A stretch of DNA of 64,000 nucleotides, taken from NCBI GenBank assembly GCA_024220505.1, contig JAKZZE010000028.1, positions 682,001-746,000 of the forward strand, in the 5' to 3' direction. The position numbers and the translations under genes are program-made. The stretch comes from Rhizopus arrhizus. Lineage: Eukaryota > Mucoromycota > Mucoromycetes > Mucorales > Rhizopodaceae. Shown piece after piece: positions 11,719-24,320 of the stretch; position 1 is the stretch's first letter; each line of letters opens with the position of its first letter. The notes below the pieces were generated by a model. That model saw only the letters and a list, made by a program, of their open reading frames with translations. It did not search any database and was not told the DNA's origin.

Positions 11719-14618
11719 TCAGTCTAAAAGATATTTTCTGGTGAAAAGGCTAGGGCGTTTGCCAGTCTTTCTCAAACTATTTAGGATCTTGAGAAAATTC
11801 AATACGGCTGCTTGATCGCGATTCCAAAGTCTTCTTTTTATTCCTGTGGCTCGCTGTTTAAGACATGAGAGGCTCTTACACCTAGTACTGTATTAGTTAC
11901 AAAGAATTAATTAGTTTTTTTTTTTCTTTCTTTGGATTACCTCAGCAAACCATTGTATATGCATGTTTGGCTTCTTTTTGCGTTGGTAAAGGCGAGAGCT
12001 TGGCATGGTTTTGAATTTTTCTAATTCATTTTCACAGGTTAGACAATGGGAAGATGTTTTGTATTCATTGATTAAGTAGACAACAAACCCATTCTTCTTT
12101 AACATCCTGATTAACCCCTTGCTTCTTGTCGGTTCTTGATACTTGACATTGGGGGCGGACCAATCTCCAAAAGCTAAGACAGCATCTTAGCCAAACTTTG
12201 CTTTTAAGCTACGCACTAATTTTTGATCATTCTGGTCAAAGAAGAGTTTACTTGAAAACTTCAATTTTCGAAAAGGTAAAAGTTGTAGCTTTTCTAATGT
12301 TGTACTTATAGTCTTTTTGTAATTGCTTTGCTGTGGTCGTCTGTACATCTTTTTTGCCAGTACTAGAACTTTGCTTTTCTCACTATCATCTAGCCTTTCT
12401 GAAATATGCTTTTGTTTTAGCATTATTTGTAGGTAGGTGGTATACAGTTGAGACTTTACAGAGCTATCAGTAGAGTAATTCTCAGGTTGAGGGAAAAAAC
12501 CACGGATTCTTGCTATGAACAGATTTCCATAATACAAATTACATTTTTGGTCGACTCGAAAGTCAAATTCGGATTCAGGGAAATATGTTTCTTTAGACTT
12601 TGTTGTCTCGTTTTCATAATATTCGTACAAAGTGTTTTTTACTGATACTCTTGTTTTAATGTACTGTACAAACTTTTTCAAGTCTACAGAGTTGGATTCA
12701 GATCTAAAAAGGATTGTTTCGGCTTTCTGGACCACAAAAGGTTGAGTACACTTTCTTAAATATCTAAAGTGCCTTGAACAGTTTGAGCGGTTGTTCTTGA
12801 TAAATATAAGTATTTGTTTTTCTTCAACAGTGCTGGTTTCTTTCAAACAGTACATCAAGTCCCGCCTTCCAGGGTCTATTAAGACACACTTGCCTTCTGT
12901 GCTCTTTAAGTCGGCTTGACCTAATTTTTCAATATGCTCTGTTTGATTACCGTCCACTTTCTTTTCAATGTTGGGTTTAAGTGAGATTCTGCTTGTATCA
13001 GTGTTTTGCTTTATTATGGAGACACCGACTTCATCTGTTTCGAGAGTTCTTTGCAACTGCAAAGACTTTTGAAATCCTTGATGCTTGAACGCCTTTTTAT
13101 TTAAGTCTACGACGTCACCCCATATCTCAAACTTGCTTCCTGTTTTTGGGGTCTTTTTGCTCTTGAGAACATGGTAATGTATTATTTTGCTATCCAACGT
13201 CATGTAGCAAGGAGTAAAGGTGGTACGTAGCGGGAAACAAGCATACTGTTTCATCTGTTCAGCTTCAGACAATTCGGCAAGTCTGAAGAAGGCTTTAAAA
13301 TGGTTTTTTGGACTATCTATAATGTCATAGTAAATTGAGTTCTTTTGAAAGGTGTAGTACTCTGGGTAACTTGAGAGAAAACCATTTAATCGCGTTCTTG
13401 ATTGATCATATAAAAGACCAACTTCAGGCATCTCTTTTTGTAATGACAAGCTTTACCTGATTGCAAGGTCGATAAATCTTCTTTCGGGTGCCTTCTTTTA
13501 TCGCTTTACTACTAGACTTGTTTGCTTGCATTTCTCCTCTGAGACTCTCTGCCTTTTCCTTCTTTTTAAATAACTTGTTTATCAAACCACGCAGCATATT
13601 TCCAAAATGAGCTTTGATGTTATTATAGTAGGCCATTCGGATCTTTGTACACTCGTACAGGGCTATTTGCTGAGCATATGATAAATTTGGGGGAGTATAA
13701 CCAGCGTTTTCAAATTAAGCTTCTTTATATCTTGATATCAATCGCCTACAGTTTTTTGTCGTATCGTTCAGCCTTGTGCTATTTCCACCCTTTGAGAGAA
13801 CAAGACTCAGAAAAACTTCAACAAAGAAATCTTTTGTCACAAAGTTGTTCAGCGCAAAATTTTCATTTGCTGTCAGTTCTTGTAAATATATACTTTGTGA
13901 AGGCAAAGGTATGTGTAACTAGTAAGTTGGTAGTGTGAACCAAATCATACAATGGCTGTAAATATGCTGATTTCCAAATATTCTTTACAGTCGTTTTAAT
14001 TGTCATCACACGCTTGCTTATCTTCTTAGGGCCTCTTTAATGTCACTTGCCTTGTCAACAGACACAGGACAAAAACTTGCCTTGACAGAAGTTGCAGCTG
14101 ACTTGAAAGTAGTCGGAACAGGTTTACTAGGCTTAGGGAAAGTCAGACTTGTTTTAGAAGCAGTTGTGCTTGACTCCACAGCAGCAGAAGTTGATTTGGT
14201 GATACAAAAAGCAGACCTAGTTGATTCACCCAAAAAGGGTTCTTTGACGACAGGTGTATCAAAATTGTCACTGCTATATTCAAGATCATAGTCCTCAGAG
14301 TGATTTTACTGAACACGGTAGGTTCATCTATTGTAGAGATAACAGTACTACTTGTAGTAGTAACTTCAGAATCTGTAGCTTTTCCTTTGCCTTTGAGCCT
14401 CTTTTGTGATCCACTCTGTGAAGTATTTTACCTACCTATGACGGGGTTTTACATGTTAGACTAGCTGTTTACCTACATCAAGTTTGACAATGCAATTTAC
14501 TTTTTCTTTTTCTAGCTGTTACAACGAGTTGGAAGTCGTCGTCTAAGTTGTCTTCTACATATAGTTCAAACGAGTCTATAACAGTATCAATTTTGTGGTC
14601 AGTGACATTTCGATCCAT
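11719..14618 (-). pseudogene. Fanzor (eukaryotic TnpB-like RNA-guided nuclease), inactivated
   Basis: Fanzor proteins are eukaryotic relatives of TnpB/Cas12: RuvC nucleases guided by an omega-like RNA. A first exon (14618 down to about 14510, MDRNVTDHKI) and a Ser/Thr-rich exon (14420 to 14020) lead into the core. Core blocks in order are 'MTIKTTVKNIWKSAYLQPLY' (about 13960), 'SYAQQIALYECTKI', 'CFPLRTTFTPCYMTLDSKII', RuvC-I 'VLIDPGRRDLMY' (about 12860), 'AVLAFGDWSAPNVKYQEPT' (12110-12183), 'INEYKTSSHCLTCENELEKF' (first zinc CxxC), a second Cys pair 'CKSLSC' after a probable short intron, and RuvC-III 'LWNRDQAAVLNFLKIL' (about 11800). Breaks: in-frame TAA near 13713, frameshifts near 14280, 14030, 13890 and 13440, and a TAA at 12184-12186. 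Length, motif order and the zinc ribbon fit Fanzor well; it cannot now make full protein. Terminal repeats were not found. Confidence 0.8.
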
Positions 14619-15299
14619 TATTAGACATGAAGCCTACCATTTTCACTCTTAGATGGCTCCTTTTGGTTTGAAGAGAATAAAGTATCCATTTGCTTTCCTT
14701 TCATTTTCCAATGTGTTTTCATGAGTGAAATATATGAACAAAAAGAAAAAATGCCTTCAGAAATTGATATGAATATTAAAAGAAATACTCTCATCCCATT
14801 TATATACATTTATTCAAACACAGCCATAACCGAATAATAGTAATGTGCCTACAATGTGCCTACAATATGCTTACACCATGTAGTAGCTTGCAATACAATA
14901 TACTTGTTTTCTAGATTCACATAGAATAATAGTTATAGTAGGTAGAACTCGAGAAGTTACTGGCATCTGAATGTGTCAAGTTCTTTATTTTTTTTTCATC
15001 AAACCTCCATGCTAAATATGTTAAGAACAAACTTGTTGAGCATAAAATGTTGGACCGTCATTTTGTAATGGCACTGCATAATGATGATATATTCACTGAT
15101 CAAAATATCCATTAAAAGTCCTTTGCTGAAACCAATAAAACTGTTTTAATCATATCAATTCTCGCAAGGTTTATATTCTAAAAAGATATGGTGTTATGAA
15201 AATATCATAGTATGATTTTAAAGGCATGTTTACATGGGTGTTTTATTACAACAGTGGATGGTTTGACTAGAGAAGCTATAAAGAACTTTATTACAAGCG
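14619..15299. other. Intergenic, no gene seen
   Basis: AT-rich DNA upstream of the Fanzor relic. It includes a short run of near-repeats (aatgtgcctacaatgtgcc near 14840-14860). No open frame with recognisable protein character is present. Confidence 0.4.
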
Positions 15300-16439
15300 T
15301 CAGCACTTCGACTCGATAAGTTAATATTCGACGATGTTTGAGCTTTCCTTTAACTATATCCTAAAACTGCTCAATTGGGTTGAGCTCTGGTGAACAAGGA
15401 GGTAAGTACATTACTCTATAACTTCTACTCTTAATTTCTCTTATCATTTAATGAGGCTTATGAATAGTACAGTAATCCATTACAAGATAATCATCCATAA
15501 GACTTTCGTCCATGTTCATGATATCAAGGAGCTCACTTATAAATCTTACAAAGTGGACAGTAGTTGTACCTTTTGCTACTGGCTTGTTGTTCTCGATGGC
15601 AGTAATCTCTCCACATCAATGTACTCTATAGTAGGCTCTTCAATAATAATGTCGCCTGCTTTTTGCTCTTTGCCTCCTGCAAGCTTTCTTTTTGTTTGGC
15701 TGTCTTCAATGCAGTCTCATCAACAAAAACGCAGTTCTTAGTGTAACCAAGATCCGAACCTTTCCACTTTATGAACCACTCGTTTGCAAGTTATTGTCAG
15801 AGCTTCTTGTCACAGGGTCAAATGTTGGCTTCTTTATTGAAATAAGCATGTTGTTTCTCAAGTAGTGGTTTATTTGAGGCTTTGAAATCTTCAAGTCCTC
15901 AAACTGCGATTTCAGAGAATCAATAACGTCATCAGCACAAAGTTGTGAGTCTTTTTCTACTATTTGTTGAACGTGCTGCTCATGCTCAGGAATCAGTGGG
16001 TTGGGTCGACCGGGATTTCTTTGCAACTTTTCGTAAGCTACCTTCCCAGTTTCTTGATAGTATTTCCACCAGCGCATAGCAGTACGAGGATTAATTCCAA
16101 GATCTTTTGCATGTAAAGTCACTTTTCCTCTTTCCATAGGACCCTCGATCATTCAGTCAATAAATATCTCTCTGGTTTGGTCGTTCTAGTCTTTGTAGAT
16201 GCTGCTTTCTTGACTATTTTTATGGTCTTTTTTGTTGAATCTTTTGCAGCAGTTTCTTTCTCTGCTGGTTTGAGACTCAAGTAGGGCTTTTGACTCGTTA
16301 TGATTTCAAGTACTACGTTTGGATCACTGATTTCGGTTAACACACCTTCCATCGGATCGAAGATTCTCTCTCCATCCTTATTGTAGATATTATCGTGTCC
16401 GTCTTCATAAAAAAAAGTATTTTTTGTCATGTTACTCAA
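15300..16439 (-). pseudogene. IS630/Tc1-mariner-like transposase relic
   Basis: The N-terminal frame 16149-16439 (MSNMTKNTFFYEDGHDN) is followed, after a stop, by a helix-turn-helix region (LHAKDLGINPRTAMRWWKYY) with a GRPNP hinge. The DDE core comes next: first Asp in 'NCVFVDETAL', second Asp in 'YLVMDYCTIHKPH' and Glu in 'MYLPPCSPELNPIEQF'. Several stops interrupt it, including one just after KPH and one directly after IEQF. The spacing and the PPxSPxLNPIE block place it in the IS630-Tc1-mariner superfamily. Its DD-E lineage differs from the typical Tc1 copies farther right, which have NDPKHT. No terminal inverted repeats were located. Confidence 0.75.
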
Positions 16440-16845
16440 TTGTTAGAGCGAAAGGAAAGAAATAAAGCTTTCACATCATAGCCGACAATAATCTCTCAGT
16501 AACGCCAATTTAACTTGGCCCAAAAAGACAAAGCAAAATCTTAAGAGCGGCAATTATTTGCTAGCAAACTGCCAAACTTTTATCAGGGAGTGCCATTTAT
16601 TTTTAGGTAACCGCTATTTATTTTTTCAGAAATTGCCATTTATTTTTTCAGAATGGACAAAATTTACCAGTCGCCAGATATATGAAAAGTGTGTAGAACA
16701 CCAACAGACAAATGTAGACGAGGATAGATATAAGGCAAGTCAACTAATTCTTCAAAACTTTGACTTAACACAAAAATAATAAAATGATTTCAAAGATGAT
16801 CCTTTATTTAATGAAAGTGTGGATGCTATTTATACACATGGATAT

Positions 16846-17080
16846 TCAAATATTGTCTAAGGGATATAGTTCATTCTTTAATTTTTGCATTCTTTGCTTA
16901 TGCCTAAGGTACAGTTGATACAGACGCGCCTTTTTCCTTTCCCGATTTGATATTGTTGGTTTGAACTTTCGTTTGTTCTGTCGGTGTCTGAATGGAAGGT
17001 TGTATTCAACTTCTATTGGCTAATTTGACAGCCCGCTGGCTGGTTGGGTTTCCTCTAGGAAGGTCTTGACAAAAGGGGAC
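16846..17080 (-). other. Small open segment with one internal stop, unrecognised
   Basis: The minus strand reads a basic, coding-like segment (VEYNLPFRHRQNKRKFKP, then KARLYQLYLRHKQRMQKLK) ending at a TGA at 16846-16848. The same frame continues upstream through a single TAG to 'SPFVKTFLEETQPASGLSN'. The TAG overlaps a possible acceptor (caaattag). I do not recognise the protein; it could be the remnant of a transposon accessory ORF. Confidence 0.25.
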
Positions 17081-17084
17081 AAAG

Positions 17085-17275
17085 TCCCTTAGCGAAGTGG
17101 TCAAGTTCTTTCTGCTGGATTAGTCTCTCATCTGGTGGCACTAGTTCTAATCTCCATGGTCATTTTCTGTTTGTTTGTTCGTGGGTTTAAGCCCTGTTAT
17201 TAAAAAATGTTTCTTATGAGGACCAGCTAAAAATGCGACATCCGAATAAAATCCTCATACAAAAAAAAAAAAAAA
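17085..17275 (+). repeat. Possible tRNA-derived SINE with poly(A) tail
   Basis: A box-like motif (tagcgaagtgg, about 17090) is followed about 95 bp later by a B box-like motif (gggtttaagccc, about 17187-17198). A roughly 60-bp unrelated body and a 15-A tail follow, ending near 17275. RNA polymerase III boxes plus a 3' A-run are the SINE layout. The A-to-B spacing is longer than in a plain tRNA, as expected of a class II or diverged tRNA head. Only one copy is seen in the window and I found no flanking duplication, so this is tentative. Confidence 0.3.
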
Positions 17276-18357
17276 GATATATGAAAACGACTGACCAATC
17301 TTGAAAAAGCCGCTAATTAGCGCCATAAACGCTGTATTTAATACAAGTTTCCGTTTAAAAAACTAAGTTGGCCCTATTTTAACATAGATATTAGCTTGTT
17401 TTTTGTGTACTTTTTTTCTTTTTCTTTTAAAAAAAAATATCGTATCTTTATTTCTCATAATGATCACTCCTCTCTCTTATTCCATTTCTATGATCATTGC
17501 TTTTGTCATTTTGTTTGTTGACTATCCTGCCTACGTTCGATCTCCCTCTAAAACTGTTGATGCTTACAGTGAATGAATAAAAACCATAAAACAGTTGATT
17601 AAAAATTTTGCAAAAAAAAAAAAAGAATAGATTAATAATAGCCTTGATCTTACTGATGTTGGTTACAGTAGTAGCGACCTTTAAATGAGTATTTTGTTTA
17701 TTGAATGATCTTGTCCATTTGGTTGGACCGAAATACTTTTTGTCATACTTGGGTATCTATCACATGATACAATCAATAAAAATATTATTGAGGCATACTA
17801 AACTTTTGGCCATTCGAGAAAGTTTAAATATAATATGTTCATTGTGAAAAGTCTAACATAGGCTGCCATCATATTATTATGACCTTTGATTTATTATCTA
17901 GGAAAAAATAGGGTGATTTATAGTGTTAAAATTGAGAAAAACGAAAAATGAGAGTCTATAATGGCAATTAACTACAAGTTAGATGCATATAAAGATCAAC
18001 ATTTCATCAGTCAGTTTCCCTTCCTATTCTGCTAAAACCTTTGATCTTTGTTCTGTGTGTCCTCAAATGTCATTGTATTTCGGCGACTGTTTTTTAGGTG
18101 ACACGATCGGATTAATTTCGGCCTTACCTTGTTGTTCATATTGAGGAGTTTTGATCTGTAGCCTTTTGTGTAAAGAGTGTACATATCAATGTTACATTGC
18201 CTGCCAAAGTTAGATTTAACTATTCCTTTTATTTTTCATAAACACATTCTACTTTCATTGCTACGTCATTGAGCCGAATAGGTTTTAGTAACTTTTATTG
18301 TTTTATAAAGTATATTTTCTTAATTATTTTCAGTTATCATTGTTTGTAAGCTTTTTT
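17276..18357. other. Intergenic, no gene seen
   Basis: AT-rich sequence with short A-runs (17611-17625) and no protein-like open frame. It contains the downstream region of the C2-domain gene that ends at 18358. Confidence 0.45.
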
Positions 18358-18873
18358 TTACTGACGCATGAATTGAACATAAATATGAACTTCACCGTGG
18401 CTTGTCAGTCCTAACTTGGCAGGCAAATCAACCCATGTGTCAATGGCGACACCATTGAATGCATCTGCAAAATCAAATTTGGCTTCACCAATATCGTCAG
18501 AGCCGATGAGGTCCTTATCCTTAACCTTCAAATAGAGTTTGTGCTTGTTTCCATCTTGTTCCAAAGGAAAAGTAAATGTCTGGTTCCAAACAGGATTGTT
18601 GGTATTATTGATTACAGATGTACGTTGCTTGTTTTTTTCATTAATCCACACTTCACTGTGAAAATAAGTAAGCAAGAAACCCATTAAAATATGAATTCAC
18701 TGCATAGACTTACACGTAAGGATCATTTTTGCTAACGATGTCTTTATCATGGAGCTTACGAGCTTCAACTATGGATAACATGTTTTTAATGTATTTGTTC
18801 TATGTCTGTACCAAACTATGGATAACTTACTAACTGTCACAACAAGCATTCCTCCGGGATATTTTGTAAACAT
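18358..18873 (-). CDS. Small single C2-domain protein
   Basis: C2 domains bind phospholipids, often with Ca2+. Three exons (18831-18873, 18714-18768, 18358-18655) join in frame to 396 nt, 131 aa, essentially one C2 domain and nothing else. The fold pattern is clear: 'GGMLVVTVIEARKLHDKD' (beta 1 and loop 1), 'SKNDPYVEVW' (the usual DPYV motif with an Asp ligand), 'NTNNPVWNQTFTF' (conserved NPxWN), 'LYLKVKDKDLIGSDDIGEAK' (loop 3 Asp ligands) and 'HGEVHIYVQF' (last strand). The Asp residues for Ca2+ binding look retained (D in LHDKD, NDPY, KDKD, SDD). The start at 18873 gives MFTKYPGG. The second intron carries a near-duplicate of the 5' splice neighbourhood (ctatggataac). The specific partner or membrane is unknown. 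Confidence 0.85.
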
Positions 18874-19152
18874 TTTTTCTTGATATAATAAAGGAGAAAG
18901 AAAATAAAATGGTAAAATTTAGATTATTTCTTTTATAGCCCCCTTTTTTTTGGAAATTTTTATAACCATTTTTAATATAGTTTCCAGAGTTTTTTTTTTG
19001 CCGATTTCTCGAAAAAGTTCAGTATCCGAAGTGATATCAGTTTATGACTTGAAAATCTCTATTTTGCAGAATAGTTGCGCTAAAGTTGGCATAAGATTTT
19101 ATCAAGTTCAAATTGCAAATAAGCTGTTAAAAACCAAGAAGGAAATATATGC

Positions 19153-19500
19153 TTATTTAAAGAGATTTAACTCCTTCAACACAAAGAGGAGGAAACAGAG
19201 TTCAATGCTTAATCCATCCCTGTAAGTCTGATGTCTTAATATTGTATACAGCATTCGCTGTGTACCATCTACCGTTTTGGACTGCTTAGCACACCCTGTA
19301 GACTGTTCACAGCATCCTTGGTATGCTTTCCCTCGTTCAATAGAATAACAATTGGATTGATAATACTTGAGAAAATCAGATGTAAAGGGTTCTGCTTTTA
19401 TCCCAAACATCGCATCCCAGAGCCTGACATTAGTTAATTTGTAACGCTGTGGGAAACGATAAGACTCCACAATACACTAGACTTTCCATAAACATCCACA
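19153..19500 (-). other. Unrecognised protein fragment
   Basis: An open minus-strand frame of about 105 codons has protein-like composition and a Cys pair cluster (GCCEQSTGCAKQ), with 'RLWDAMFGIKAEPFTSDFLK' upstream and 'HQTYRDGLSIELC' downstream. It lacks a convincing start and may be one exon of a decayed transposon-associated protein. No family can be assigned. Confidence 0.3.
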
Positions 19501-21482
19501 TGTTCAGTTAGTGACGCCCACAGCCCTGGCCATTAGTAAAAACATAATATATCTAATATCGATGGCTTTTCGGTTCTGATGGTATCTTGTTAAGTTATTC
19601 GAACAATCTGCAGCACCCCCTTGCAGCTAAATGTATGCATAAAGAGTTAGATAAACACATCTTTTACAATTATTTGCATGAGAAGAAAGACACCCTCCCA
19701 CTTTCTATTGGACGACTAAAAGATGAGCTGTTTAAACCGATCTTCAGTCAGCAAACTTTTCCGGTATAGGACAGAATTCATGTGTATACTTCGATTATGT
19801 TTTCAAGAACAATTTTTATAGCAATAACTTATCTTTTTCATATCCGAACAAAGCAGAGCAAATTCAGTGTATCTGCTCTGGAAACAAGGTGCAGGGCATG
19901 CTTGGGGTCACGCCTAAAATTCGTTTAATGTATTCTTCAGAATTCATTGAAAACAGTTTCATGAACGACATATGCCTTTTTTAATGTAAGGCTCTATCTA
20001 TTGTTCAATAGCTTCTCGTTCTAGATGTAGCTTATATAATCAGTCAAGGTATTAAAATAATCATATTACAGCAGAGCATATATATTCAACAGAACTGAAC
20101 TTACCTATACTTAAATCATAATTGCTTTCAACATATTCGAATGTCTATTATGATTACGACACCATTTTTTTAAAACAAAAAAAAAAAAAAAAAAAAAACA
20201 AAAAAAACAACTCTGCAAACGCATAACAACGCACATTGTTTCGCATTGAGATTATTTTCTGTTGCACATTTCTCACCGTTATCAAAGCCTTAAGGATTGA
20301 TTACAACGACAAATTCGCAGTGATTTAGCACTTTCAAGCAAATACCAAAGAAATTCGCTACTGTATATGATTGTCATAATAGTACTTGTTAAGTTTTTGT
20401 GAACTCAAAGATCTCTGTAGTCGGACAGCCATTGTTTGCCTCTGCGATGTATTTGAACACGATACAACACTGGAAAAGCGGGCACTCGGCAATCACGTGT
20501 TAAAAGACGCAATTTACTTGAAAAATTAAGGTATACCCGGTACCATTCCTTAAAAAATGTGAATACTCTGGATAAATTTACTGAGGTATATTACAATGAT
20601 TTGCTTCAAAAACAAAAGATCTATAGGTGCATTTTAGATGAGTGCTAGAGAAGCTGCCCCGGAGAACTTTTACAAAGAGATAAGCGTTTTTAAACATAGC
20701 AGGATTAAGTAGAAATCTTCCATTGTACGAATACAGACAACATGCCTCTCATATATTTCGATAATTTATGTAAGCAAAAATGAAAGCGTTGGCGATGCAA
20801 AAATCAGTGGGTGATGAATAGGAGCATTTACACAAGAAAAGAAAAATAAGAATTGATGCAATTGCGTCTAGCTGTGATTATCGTATTTATTTTATTAAAT
20901 GCCTGTTGTTCGCTTAGATCACTTAAACCTTAAATATGAAATGACAGATACTGAATACATAATATTGTTTATTACGTACACATTAAGGCCCCTTTCTAAT
21001 ATTAACCATATAAAATCATATTAATCATCAGATTTAATTATATATCCTATGCAACTGCGTAGTTTAATTAAATGAACTCTTTCTCTCGCTTTGAAATCTA
21101 ATGAAGATGCCACATAGAGATTAATTCACTAGGTTTTCAAATACTATTTCCTTTTTCACTTTAAATTTAATTCTTATTATCTGCAAACATTTCAACAGTG
21201 ACTAGGAAGAAAACATGGTGACCGAGACAGATTTAAAAAGGGCTTCGATACTATCTACATTCTTTTATGAGTTGTATTATTGTCATTAATAAGATGTGAT
21301 ACAAGAGCTTTCTTGAAATGTTGAATTACATGATAAGAAACTTAAATGAATATTTATATGATAATGTCATCTCACCAATTCGGCCCTAATAGGCAAAACT
21401 AAAGATTCATTATTTAGTTTCTCTATGATTATTCAAAAATTGAGAGCATTGAAAGTCATTCTAATATTAGAGTCTCAAAATT
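19501..21482. other. Intergenic with poly(A) tract
   Basis: About 2 kb of AT-rich DNA with an A-rich run at about 20178-20210. Short open frames are random-looking. Nothing further is supported. Confidence 0.4.
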
Positions 21483-22479
21483 TTGGGTAAGCACATTGAT
21501 CAATATTTGCTTAAGCTTTCCTTTTTATTTAGCTTTAACCAAGCTTACTTCAGTGTCTACGCAGAATACACATCAAATTTACGCTTTGAAAAAGCAGAAA
21601 GGTTTGCAATCTTACGAAAGAAGTTACTAGCTTCTGAGAAACAAGTCGTATTCATGGACATGGAAACACGGGTTGCAAGAGATTTGTGAAGCCCCCAATC
21701 ATATCACAGCGCAGAGATACAAGAGGACCTTGACAAATATGAACATGAAAATGCCAAGCTCTTTCAAAAAACGGAGTTCACAAAACATATTTGGCGATGA
21801 ACAATACACAAAAGTAGATATTTTTATCAACTGAAAAAATTATTGAAGATGCTCTTTATCTATTTAACCCTTCCTGTACCTATAAAGATCTATTCCATCC
21901 TTTCATCGTTGATCCAATGGACCTTATTTATATAAAAAGAAAAATTTTCATAAAACCAGTACTATCTATGTCAACAGAATTTCGGAACTGTGTTGAATTA
22001 TTTAGCAAAAGTAGTTATGAGAAGCTGAGAAAAGTTCTTAATTAAAGACAGCACTGGCAAGAAAGCTACATAATCAAAAGCCATAACTATTTTAGTTGGA
22101 TAAGGAATATCATGTATGATTTGGTGAGAGAATACGAAGCTGATGATCTACAACATAACCTTCTTGAGGCATGGTATCTGACTCATATCTGGTGCATTAT
22201 CAATTATATTTTCAACACTCTTGATGATTTCGAAGATGAAATATCATCAAAATTACAGGTATAATGCATTTAAGGACAAAGAAGTACGAAACCGTTGAAG
22301 TTGGGTCGCTACTGGAGATACAAGGCTACAAAGTATTGAAAGAAAGCAGTCTCAAATTGCTAAAAATACACCATAACAGGCAGTGGTCTTCAAAAAAAAA
22401 AACTGGGAAAACTTGGAACATGTGGTTATGTTTGATAAATAATATAATGTACACATCTTCATGGCTTAACTGACATGAT

Positions 22480-22520
<41 letters not shown>

Positions 22521-22640
22521 CGTCTTGAACACCCAAAAGGATACTGCGCTAGATTGAGCCGTTTACCAAAATCCAATGATGATAGCAGTTTCAATATGCT
22601 ACAGATTTCTGAAGATATTAAATCTTTTGATGTATAAATA
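21483..22640 (+). pseudogene. Degenerate copy of a lineage-expanded family of unknown function
   Basis: Plus-strand pieces in different frames read like one decayed protein: 'LRKKLLASEKQVVFMDMETR', 'FHPFIVDPMDLIYIKRK', 'LLEAWYLTHIWCIINYIFN' with 'LDDFEDEISSK', then 'LEHPKGYCARLSRLPKSND'. Many stops and frameshifts separate them, and a 33-bp T-run (22486-22517) interrupts the tail. From memory, Mucorales genomes contain many orphan proteins with an 'HIW..I' segment and a late 'PKGY..R' segment, so this looks like a relic of such a family. No function is known to me. Confidence 0.35.
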
Positions 22641-24320
22641 CAAAATTACTTTTGGTTATTATCCTGAGAATGATATGGATATAGTCGATAAAATTAAAAT
22701 TGATGTAGCTTTTCAATACGCCGAAATTATTAAAATGGATGGTACTATAGAAGAAATTATAACACAAATGAATACTGTTTTTATCACTGGCAGTAAAAAG
22801 AAAAAAAAAAAGTAACGAAAAGAACGGATTTATCTCTTTCTTGAAATAATGCAAAAACAAAGGGTGATCGTACATAAGGCTATGCCTTATTGTCTAAAAA
22901 CGTTTATTGTGTTTACGAAATATTTCACTATGCCTATAAGAAAAAAAAATTGCAACGTCTGGCGTTAGGGTTCAACTTCTTTTGCAACTCGAATCTCCAC
23001 CACCACACCCTCGTTTATCCATTAAACTGGTTCGGGCCCTGCAAAATAGGATTATCACACTTAACACTATGCCTTGGCATTTGATTTTGAATTCTTCTCC
23101 AGATCCAGGCGTTGTTGATGACTTCCTGTTTGTTGCTTGCTTGACTAGATCTGTTAATTAGCTTTCTTTTTGCTCTTCAATATATCATCAAACACCACAA
23201 GGAACTCTGTTCCCTTCCTCGCCTCTTAACTTACCTCCTATCAAGCGCGCACAGCCTTGGTCCTTGGAGGCCTTGTCTGAAGTTCGAATGTTTCTGCTAG
23301 TTTTACTCTCTGCCATGCTCCAATGGAAAATAACAATCGCCTTTTGACTGCTTGTTCTTTCAAAAGATCAATCTGAAAAGAAGTCTTCCCGCGCTTTGCA
23401 CTCTACCTCTAGTTACATCCTTAGGATGTCAGCGCTGTTCTGCGAAACTTGAGGCGGTTCGACTTTGTGAATAATTCTCGTTTACAGGTCCTCAGTACTT
23501 ACGCTCTATTCTTTATATGGCGCAAATTTGCGCTCTTTATTTGATCGCGCATCTTTTTTGCCGCAAAAATTTGTTCCAACAACCTTTGAAAAATTTAGCG
23601 AATATCGTCTGCATTAAAAGCTTGCCTCTAATTATGATGTGCATCTTACCATTTGTTTTATTTCATTAGCAAATGTAGTTATGATAAATATATATTGTAA
23701 TCTTAATACAACTTAATTTTTGATTAAAATAATAAATACAATGTAAGCGTAGCATAAATTTGAAGATGATTTGACGTTTTTATTGCGAATAACTCTCTTT
23801 TTCTAACGATATGATGCAAAGAGAGCCCTTGTCAGAGTGAAATTAAATTCACAATAATCCTTATTAGACACACATTGTCCCTGTAAGCTTGTTGAAGCTA
23901 TGTGCTTTAAATATAAATAAAAAAGCTCCTTCAAACCATAGCTCAGATTACTGATTTTACTGATTTTTATAGACTCTAGAATTTTTTTCGTCGCTCATTC
24001 AAGAAAAAAGGGGAAAAAATGGGAGGGTCATCTGCAGCTTTGTGTTATTGTGTGAGTATATCACCTGATGATACTTTATGGGATAAATGAGCTTTATGCT
24101 AAATTAGTTTGAATATGCTTTTTTTCTTCTATGCAACGCGCTGTTTTGATAAATTAATGCCACAGTGTTTGAATTTGAACTAGATGTTTATAAAGGCCTA
24201 ATTTCGGTGCTATGACTGGATATCATTACATCAGACGCGTTTTGATGCTATCATTGACGTTATTTATTTACAAATTTATACAAGAAGAGTTCGCTTGCTA
24301 TGTATAGCAAAGCGAACAGT
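22641..24320. other. Intergenic, no gene seen
   Basis: From about 22960 to 23620 the composition is noticeably less AT-rich than the surroundings, which suggests foreign or repeat-derived DNA. No translation in any frame gives a recognisable domain. The remainder is ordinary AT-rich spacer. Confidence 0.35.

Noticed and set aside
11606..11815. 69-aa plus-strand ORF over the Fanzor C-terminus
   Set aside because: Antisense to RuvC-III (LWNRDQAAVLN) on the minus strand.
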